Source of the DNA: an uncultured bacterium
GTDB lineage: Bacteria > Patescibacteriota > Minisyncoccia > Moranbacterales > GWC2-37-73
Length of the DNA: 11,919 nt
Reading direction: 5' to 3'
Assembly: GCA_903866285.1 (NCBI GenBank)
Contig: CAIPMZ010000028.1
Span: 1-11,919 of the forward strand
Below the pieces are notes generated by a model that had not been told where the DNA came from, did not search any database, and was given only the letters and a program-made list of their open reading frames with translations. Positions 7,970 through 11,919 of this stretch are shown piece after piece. The stretch's first letter is position 1. Each line of letters starts with the position of its first letter. The position numbers and the translations under genes were made by a program.

Positions 7970-8051
7970 ATTTAACTAGTGCCAGAAAGACCTTGGAGGC
8001 TTAGCCTCCAAGGGGAAGGCGTAGCCTCCTTGCAACTGGCAGTAATTTAAT
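7970..8051. repeat. Three-stem palindromic intergenic element
   Basis: An outer inverted repeat (7970-7985 with 8036-8051; 13 of 16 positions match, with TGCCAG / CTGGCA exact) encloses two inner hairpins. The first has perfect 10-bp arms CCTTGGAGGC / GCCTCCAAGG (7991-8000, 8004-8013) with loop TTA. The second is weaker (AAGGC / GCCTCCTT, loop GTA). The two share AGGC(T/G)TAGCCTCC as a direct repeat. No T-run follows, so it is not a standard terminator on the plus strand. It occupies most of the 118-bp gap between the two glycosyltransferase genes. Confidence 0.7.
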
Positions 8052-8070
8052 TGATTAGTCATGATACCGG

Positions 8071-9333
8071 ATGAAATTGCTATTTATTAAAATTGGAAAA
8101 GCTTTTAAAACAATCCAGCGGGAGGGGATTTTTAGGGGTGGGAAAAGAGTGCTGCTTTTCCTGGGAGCTTATTTTAAAAGTATTGTTGAGGTTAGAGCGG
8201 GAGACATTTTATTTATTACCTCTGGCGTTGGCGATAGCGCGCTGTATCGAGCGCATAATCAAGCTGAGGAACTTCGCACGCATGGCTTTAAGGTTTCGGT
8301 TACTATGCAAGATAACCCGTTCCTTTTGGGTTTAGCGAAAAAGTTTAAAATCTTTATTTTTAATCGAACGCTCCAAACAGCTAGCACGGATAAGCTTATA
8401 AAAAAGATTAAAAGGCAAGGGGGTGAAATTATTTTTGATACGGATGATTTAGTTTTCGAGGTAAAACTTATTCAACAGACTGATCACTACGCGAGCATGT
8501 CGTCTTTTGAAAAGATGCAGTATCAAAAAGGCATTGGCGAAGAAATTCTCAAAGATCCTTACGTCAAAGTTTGCACTACTAGTACCAAGTTTATTGCTAA
8601 GATTTTAGAAGGATATGAAAAGCAGGTTTTTGTAACTACGAATAAACTTTCGCAAGAGTGGGTTGAAATGGCCGAGCGGATCATGGAACATGAAACACAC
8701 AGCATGGAATACGAAACACGTAGCATGGAACATGAAACAACTGACACAGCAAAAACACGTTCCACGTTCCATGTTCCACGTTTCACGATAAGAATCGGCT
8801 ATTTTAGTGGCACGATTGGACACAATAAAGATTTCGCAACAATTTCGGATGTTCTAATCCGGCTATTAAAAAAATATCCGCAAGTGGAAATTTTTTTAGC
8901 GGGACCGTTGGAGTTGGAAAAAAAAATGGTTGAATTTTCGGAAAGAATTGTGCGTTCAATGTATGCTCCAAGAAAAAAACATTTTGAAAATATCTCTGCT
9001 TGCGATATTATTCTAGCGCCCCTGGAAAGGGATATTTTTAGCGAAGGTAAATCAGAACTAAAATTTTCTGAAGCCGGCTTGCTAAAAGTGCCGATCGTGG
9101 CCGTTCGCAACAGCACCTACGCAGACGTCATTTCTGATGGCGTAGATGGTTTTTTGGCTGAAAGTGAAAATGAGTGGTTTGAAAAGCTTGCTAAGTTAAT
9201 TGAAGATGGTGAGCTTAGAAAAAGAATTGGGGAAAATGCTCACGAAAAAACTTTGCGTGACTATACTACTAAAAATAGCCACGGAGAGGATTACTATGAA
9301 TATTTAAGGAAGCATTTAAAATATAACACGTAG
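8071..9333 (+). CDS. GT-B glycosyltransferase with in-frame repeat insertion
   Basis: The protein has 420 residues. The N-terminal half has YRAHNQAEELRTHGFKV (59-75) and IIFDTDDLVFE (120-130). The C-terminal half has RIGYFSGTIGHNKDFATISD (241-260), VEIFLAGPLE (272-281) and the donor-binding stretch LKFSEAGLLKVPIVAV (330-345) followed by DGVDGFLAE, all typical of GT4/GT1-like transferases. Between the halves, residues 205-239 are a foreign-looking insert, three heptapeptides MEHETH(S) / MEYETRS / MEHETT, then a basic-aromatic run. It is encoded by heptamer DNA repeats (8683-8787, 105 nt). Without it the enzyme would be about 385 residues. The TAG stop also lies in a heptamer repeat, so the C-terminus (KYNT) may be altered. 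The start is ATG at 8071, with no Shine-Dalgarno. Sugar specificity is unknown. Confidence 0.85.
   Translation: MKLLFIKIGKAFKTIQREGIFRGGKRVLLFLGAYFKSIVEVRAGDILFITSGVGDSALYRAHNQAEELRTHGFKVSVTMQDNPFLLGLAKKFKIFIFNRTLQTASTDKLIKKIKRQGGEIIFDTDDLVFEVKLIQQTDHYASMSSFEKMQYQKGIGEEILKDPYVKVCTTSTKFIAKILEGYEKQVFVTTNKLSQEWVEMAERIMEHETHSMEYETRSMEHETTDTAKTRSTFHVPRFTIRIGYFSGTIGHNKDFATISDVLIRLLKKYPQVEIFLAGPLELEKKMVEFSERIVRSMYAPRKKHFENISACDIILAPLERDIFSEGKSELKFSEAGLLKVPIVAVRNSTYADVISDGVDGFLAESENEWFEKLAKLIEDGELRKRIGENAHEKTLRDYTTKNSHGEDYYEYLRKHLKYNT
8680..8787. repeat. Inverted heptamer-repeat array inside a CDS
   Basis: The left arm contains heptamers in register: ATGGAAC, ATGAAAC, ACACAGC, ATGGAAT, ACGAAAC, ACGTAGC, ATGGAAC, ATGAAAC (8683-8738). 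These also read as three 21-nt direct repeats (8680-8700, 8701-8721, 8722-8742). The right arm (8759-8786) is four heptamers in reverse complement: GTTCCAC, GTTCCAT, GTTCCAC, GTTTCAC. The arms can pair imperfectly into a hairpin. The array is read in frame by the glycosyltransferase gene. Confidence 0.85.
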
Positions 9334-9404
9334 CACATAACATAAAACACATAACGCTAAGATAGAATTGGATTATGTCCCATGTTTTGTGTTCTATGTT
9401 CCAT
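9325..9404. repeat. Intergenic inverted heptamer-repeat array
   Basis: Left heptamers ACGTAGC, ACATAAC, ATAAAAC, ACATAAC (9328-9355) and right reverse-complement heptamers GTCCCAT, GTTTTGT, GTTCTAT, GTTCCAT (9377-9404) flank a 21-nt loop. Its first 25 nt (9325-9349) match the intragenic copy at 8715-8739 at 21 positions. It supplies the TAG stop (9331-9333) of the upstream gene and ends 5 bp before the epimerase ATG. Confidence 0.8.
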
Positions 9405-9409
9405 AACAT

Positions 9410-10366
9410 ATGAAAATCTTAGTCACTGGTGGCGCCGGTTTTATTGGCTCAAATGTAACCAGAAAATTGCTCGAGAGAGGAGATAGCGTAGTTTGCGTGG
9501 ATGAATTTAACGACTACTACTCTCCGAAAATAAAAGAGCTTAACGTGGCGCAGTTTGAAAAAGACTTAAATTATAAACTGTATCGCGGAACAATTACGGA
9601 CTATGAATTTTTGAAAGGCATTTTTGAAACGGAAAAAATCCAGCGCGTGATTCACACCGCCGCCAGAGCCGGAGTTCGTCCTAGCATCGAAAACCCATTT
9701 ATCTATGAAGATACAAACGTAAAGGGAACGCTCAATTTGCTTCATTTGGCTAAAGAATTTGCAATCGAAAATTTTGTACTCTTCAGTTCTTCTTCAGTCT
9801 ATGGAAACGCTCCGAAAGTGCCATTTGCGGAAACTGACCCGGTAGATAATCCTATTTCACCCTACGCAGCCACCAAGAAGGCCACAGAGCTGCTGGGTTA
9901 CACTTACCACCATTTATACGGCCTGAACGTCAATGTGGTGCGACCGTTTACGGTCTATGGGCCCGGTGGCAGGCCAGACATGGCGCCATTTTTATTTACG
10001 AAATGGATTGATGAAGGCACGGAGTTGAAGCGTTTTGGCGACGGTTCGACGCGGCGGGATTATACTTTTATTGACGATATCGTAGCTGGCGCGATTTCAG
10101 CTTGCGATAAAATTTTTGGCTATGAAATTTTTAACTTGGGAAATTCTGACACGGTTGATTTGAATACTTTCATTGCCACAGTGGAAAAAATCCTTGGTAA
10201 AAAAGCCAACATCAAGGAATATCCCGCTCAGCCAGGCGACGTGCCAATTACTTTTGCTGATCTTACTAAATCGCGTAAGTTGCTGGACTATAATCCACAA
10301 GTAAAAATCCAGGCCGGCATGGAAAAATTCATTGCTTGGTATTTAGAAAATAAGCAGTTATACTAG
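9410..10366 (+). CDS. NAD-dependent nucleotide-sugar epimerase (UDP-glucuronate/UDP-glucose 4-epimerase-like)
   Basis: This 318-residue extended SDR enzyme has the NAD-binding GGAGFIG loop (7-13), D31 ending the second strand for adenine ribose, and NVKGTLNLL (103-111). The catalytic set is Ser127 in SSSSVYG, Tyr152 and Lys156 in SPYAATKK. The substrate-half motifs VRPFTVYGPGGRPDMA (177-192) and RRDYTFIDD (215-223) are also present. The segments DEFNDYYSP (31-39) and RPDMA resemble UDP-glucuronate 4-epimerases (CapI/GAE type) more than plain GalE, but UDP-glucose or UDP-GlcNAc epimerase activity is possible. It would supply UDP-galacturonate or UDP-galactose for the transferases upstream. It is full length. 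The ATG at 9410 follows a heptamer-repeat array, so its leader lies largely within that repeat. Confidence 0.92.
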   Translation: MKILVTGGAGFIGSNVTRKLLERGDSVVCVDEFNDYYSPKIKELNVAQFEKDLNYKLYRGTITDYEFLKGIFETEKIQRVIHTAARAGVRPSIENPFIYEDTNVKGTLNLLHLAKEFAIENFVLFSSSSVYGNAPKVPFAETDPVDNPISPYAATKKATELLGYTYHHLYGLNVNVVRPFTVYGPGGRPDMAPFLFTKWIDEGTELKRFGDGSTRRDYTFIDDIVAGAISACDKIFGYEIFNLGNSDTVDLNTFIATVEKILGKKANIKEYPAQPGDVPITFADLTKSRKLLDYNPQVKIQAGMEKFIAWYLENKQLY

Positions 10367-10461
10367 GCTGCAAGGTCTAAATAATTTTAATTTTAAAGTT
10401 TTAAATTTTAAATCAATTTTGAATAATAAGCCATATGTCATCCGTCATTGGTAATCAGCCA

Positions 10462-10497
10462 GCCTCGCGTCGACGAGAAGTCTTTGCGAGTCGAGGC
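10462..10497 (+). promoter_or_regulatory. GC-rich hairpin in the leader of the S23 gene
   Basis: GCCTCG (10462-10467) and CGAGGC (10492-10497) pair across a 24-nt interior that includes the palindrome CGTCGACG (10468-10475). It ends 12 bp before the ATG at 10510, so it could affect translation, or be a remnant of another dispersed repeat. It stands out as GC-rich in AT-rich surroundings. Confidence 0.4.
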
Positions 10498-10509
10498 GGG
10501 TCATCAAAA

Positions 10510-10878
10510 ATGCATTTTTATGATTTGGAGGTTTGGAAGAATGCAAATTTGCTGTGCATCGAGACTTATGAATTGACAGAGGGCTTTCCTAAGAGAGAAA
10601 GTTATGGGATAATTGATCAGATGCGAAGAGCTTCGTCATCCGTGGGTGCTAACATTGCAGAAGGATTTGGAAGATTTCATTACAAGGAAAAGATAAAGTT
10701 TTATTACACTGCCAGAGGCTCAGCTTGCGAAGTTCAAAATTTCTTGTTTCTTTCTCAGGAGTTGGGCTATCTTAGTAAGGACGAAGCTAGAAAAATTTTT
10801 ATAAAATACGAAAATTTAAATAAGCAGATAAACAGTTTTATATTGTCAGTTCAAAAAAAGATGACTGATGACAAATGA
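10510..10878 (+). CDS. Four-helix-bundle protein, S23 / 23S rRNA intervening-sequence family
   Basis: From ATG 10510 the protein has 122 residues: YDLEVWKNANLL near the N-terminus, FPKRESYGIIDQMRRASSSV (residues 25-44), NIAEGFGRF and GSACEVQNFLFLSQELGYL. These are hallmarks of the S23/IVP four-helix-bundle family, pentameric proteins first found in 23S rRNA intervening sequences and related to the Avd accessory proteins of diversity-generating retroelements. An ATG at 10435 would add 25 residues (SSVIGNQPASRRREV...) from heptamer and hairpin DNA, unlike the family, so I prefer 10510. The last residues MTDDK and the TGA stop are encoded by the ATGACTG/ATGACAA heptamers. The function of stand-alone members is unknown. 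It sits between sugar genes in an inverted-repeat cassette, with no reverse transcriptase or rRNA nearby. Confidence 0.88.
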   Translation: MHFYDLEVWKNANLLCIETYELTEGFPKRESYGIIDQMRRASSSVGANIAEGFGRFHYKEKIKFYYTARGSACEVQNFLFLSQELGYLSKDEARKIFIKYENLNKQINSFILSVQKKMTDDK

Positions 10879-10888
10879 CTGATGACTC
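10861..10888 (+). repeat. Heptamer array at the 3' end of the S23 gene
   Basis: Four heptamers in a row, ATGACTG, ATGACAA, ATGACTG, ATGACTC, run across the gene end; the TGA stop at 10876-10878 is inside the third. Reverse-complement relatives (GTCATCCGTCATT) lie at 10437-10449, upstream of the gene. Confidence 0.8.
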
Positions 10889-10950
10889 GTGGATAAGTTC
10901 AATTAAAATTGATTTAAAACTTTAAACTTAAAATTTTAAAACTACCCTGT

Positions 10951-11727
10951 ATGCATCAACACGAAAACTACAAAGAACTTATTTGGGCTCTGGCAAAGAC
11001 TGATTTTAAGCTCCGCTACCACGGGTCGGTTTTGGGTTATCTTTGGGCACTGCTGAAGCCGCTGCTGACTTTTGCAGTTTTAAACTTCGTTTTTTCTTCG
11101 GTTTTTAACCCGCGGGGAACTGGGGCGGATACTTATTCCCTGCAACTACTAGTTTCCTTGATGATGTTTTATTTTTTCTCGGAAGGCACCACGGCTGGAA
11201 TGAGTTCGCTGCTTGCAAAGTCGCAACTGGTAACTAAAATTTATGTTCCGCGCTGGACAATTATCTTAGCCTCCACGATTAACGCGACTTTAATTTTCTT
11301 GATGAATTTGATTGTGATCGCTTTTTTCTTCGCGGTGAAAGGTTTTATGCCGAGCATTCCGGCAATCTTGATGTTTTTAATTTTTTCGGTTTTTATTTAT
11401 ATTATTGTTTTGTCTTTTGCTCTAATTACCGCTCCGCTTTACGTTAAATTTCGCGATTTGGCGATGATTTGGGAAGTTCTGCTGATGATTATTATGTATG
11501 CTTCGCCGATTATTTATCCATTGACAACGCTCCCAGCTCAATATCACCAAATTATCTTACTTAACCCTTTGGCGTTTATTATCCATTTCACAAAAGAGTC
11601 CTTGATTAATAATCATTTTGCGACGCCTTCGCAGTACGCCATTTTTATTTTGATTGTTATGGCGTCTTTTGTTTTGAGTATTTTCTCTTATCGCAAATTT
11701 ATTCCTAAGGTTGCTGAGGAGATTTAG
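10951..11727 (+). CDS. ABC-2 type polysaccharide export permease (Wzm/TagG/KpsM-like)
   Basis: The protein has 258 residues, the standard length for Wzm-type permeases. The N-terminal amphipathic segment YKELIWALAKTDFKLRYHGS (7-26) leads into VLGYLWALLKPLLTFAVLNF (27-46), the classic ABC2_membrane opening. Six hydrophobic segments lie at about 31-51, 65-80, 102-128, 135-160, 168-190 and 227-246. The NPLAFIIHFTKESL segment (205-218) before the last helix is also typical. With an ATPase partner (Wzt) it would flip a lipid-linked polysaccharide or teichoic-acid-like polymer across the membrane. Its ATPase is absent here, and a strong terminator follows 15 bp after the TAG. The ATG at 10951 has no Shine-Dalgarno and is just right of the S23 cassette end. 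Confidence 0.92.
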   Translation: MHQHENYKELIWALAKTDFKLRYHGSVLGYLWALLKPLLTFAVLNFVFSSVFNPRGTGADTYSLQLLVSLMMFYFFSEGTTAGMSSLLAKSQLVTKIYVPRWTIILASTINATLIFLMNLIVIAFFFAVKGFMPSIPAILMFLIFSVFIYIIVLSFALITAPLYVKFRDLAMIWEVLLMIIMYASPIIYPLTTLPAQYHQIILLNPLAFIIHFTKESLINNHFATPSQYAIFILIVMASFVLSIFSYRKFIPKVAEEI

Positions 11728-11742
11728 GAATTAAGGATTTTG

Positions 11743-11769
11743 ACCGCTCGCAAGTTGCGGGCGGTTTTT
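11743..11769 (+). terminator. Rho-independent terminator after the Wzm-type gene
   Basis: ACCGCTCG (11743-11750) pairs with GCGGGCGGT (to 11765), with one T-G pair and a short AAGTT-type loop, followed by TTTTT (11765-11769). It starts 15 bp after the stop codon. Confidence 0.88.
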
Positions 11770-11786
11770 GGGCCATCCACTTTTTT

Positions 11787-11919
11787 GTCATTCTGAGCGT
11801 AGCACCTGCCTGTCCGGCAGGCAGGTAACGAAGTCGAAGAATCTGAGTTCCTAGCGTTAAAGGCAGTAAATATGGGCTCAGATCCCCGCCTACCAGCAGG
11901 CAGGCTTCGACTACGCAGA
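11787..11919. repeat. Long inverted-repeat element with nested palindromes (runs off the window)
   Basis: The left arm starts GTCATTCTGAGCGTAG (11787-11802) and later has AAGTCGAAGAATCTGAG (11831-11847). The right arm has CTCAGATC (11877-11884), CTTCGACT (11905-11912) and CTACGCAGA (11911-11919), the reverse complement. The left arm is interrupted by a hairpin with perfect 9-bp arms ACCTGCCTG / CAGGCAGGT (11804-11812, 11818-11826). The right arm contains a related hairpin (11885-11891 / 11898-11904). The outer motif resembles the widespread 'CATTCTGAGCGAAG...GAAGAATCT' dispersed repeat. No ORF is present in 11728-11919. Confidence 0.75.

Larger units (their letters stand above)
10384..10934. 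mobile_element. Putative cassette with inverted ends carrying the S23 gene
   Basis: The left end (10384-10420) and right end (10905-10934) are inverted repeats. A 15-nt block TTTTAAATCAATTTT (10406-10420) is exactly complementary to 10905-10919. Outside it another 15-nt block matches at 14 positions, with a 7-nt extra TTTTAAA in the left arm. The inverted similarity continues inward into ATGAC-type heptamers (left 10436-10449, right 10861-10888). Everything between is the S23 gene and its leader hairpin. No transposase and no clear target duplication are seen. AT-richness weakens the outer match, but the TCAA-containing core and the inner repeats support it. Confidence 0.55.

Noticed and set aside
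7991..8013. Intrinsic terminator for the GT4 gene
   Set aside because: The stem is perfect but is followed by GGGAAGG, not a T-run, and it is part of a larger palindromic element.
8680..8787. CRISPR-like repeats
   Set aside because: Repeat units are 7 or 21 nt with no unique spacers, arranged as an inverted pair, and no cas gene is present.
8559..8823. Minus-strand ORFs across the heptamer array
   Set aside because: They are reverse readings of the inverted heptamer repeats within a well-supported glycosyltransferase gene; their Cys/Ser/Met-rich peptides follow repeat periodicity, not a protein family.
8799..9116. 105-residue minus-strand ORF
   Set aside because: Antisense to the conserved C-terminal domain of the glycosyltransferase, whose motifs are clear on the plus strand.
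10510..10878. Diversity-generating retroelement (S23 protein as Avd)
   Set aside because: No reverse transcriptase, template repeat or C-type lectin target is in the window, and the sequence fits general S23 proteins.
10861..10900. TGA recoded as glycine (Gracilibacteria/Absconditabacteria code)
   Set aside because: All large genes stay open with TGG tryptophan and lack in-frame TGA; the S23 gene ends sensibly at TGA after the family domain, so the standard code fits.

Overview
The window (11,919 bp, AT-rich, standard code) looks like a chromosomal segment of an uncultivated small-genome bacterium, most likely Patescibacteria (Candidate Phyla Radiation). This is an inference from several traits together: a membrane-anchored Clp-type AAA+ ATPase without the usual N domain, a stand-alone S23-type four-helix-bundle gene between sugar genes, dispersed heptamer-based repeats, hairpins with CCTGCCTG / CAGGCAGG arms, and start codons without Shine-Dalgarno sequences. 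No rRNA, tRNA, CRISPR array or transposase was found.

The theme is cell-surface polysaccharide synthesis and export. From the left there is the 3' end of a GT4 glycosyltransferase (3-224, +), which converges on a three-gene minus-strand cluster. In transcription order that cluster is a large GT-C-like membrane glycosyltransferase (3949-2141), a single-pass protein with a four-fold 'DGTL' repeat (1975-644) and a small four-TM protein (657-208, overlapping the previous gene by 14 bp). Divergent from it is an 816-residue membrane-anchored ClpC/ClpA-like ATPase (4216-6666) with a degenerate first ATPase site and an intact second one. Then come a GT4 glycosyltransferase (6780-7952), a second GT-B glycosyltransferase (8071-9333), a UDP-glucuronate/UDP-glucose 4-epimerase-like SDR enzyme (9410-10366), an S23 four-helix-bundle gene (10510-10878) and a Wzm-type ABC-2 polysaccharide export permease (10951-11727) with a strong intrinsic terminator.

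The likely division of labour is that the epimerase supplies a nucleotide sugar, the two GT-B enzymes assemble a glycan and Wzm exports it; the matching Wzt ATPase is not in the window. The minus-strand cluster may act on lipid-linked sugars at the outer membrane face.

The intergenic DNA is the most unusual part. There are two diverged copies of a ~115-bp element with terminal inverted repeats (2015-2129 and 4049-4166, opposite orientation), an ~82-bp three-stem palindromic element (7970-8051), and a nested-palindrome element at the right edge (11787-end). Heptamer repeats in inverted pairs occur at three places: inside a glycosyltransferase gene, where they encode a tandem heptapeptide; between that gene and the epimerase, where they supply the stop codon; and around the S23 gene, where they supply its last residues and stop codon inside a cassette with AT-rich inverted termini. 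I found no clear new defence or enzymatic system. The strongest leads are the repeat-driven remodelling of genes and the half-degenerate membrane Clp ATPase.
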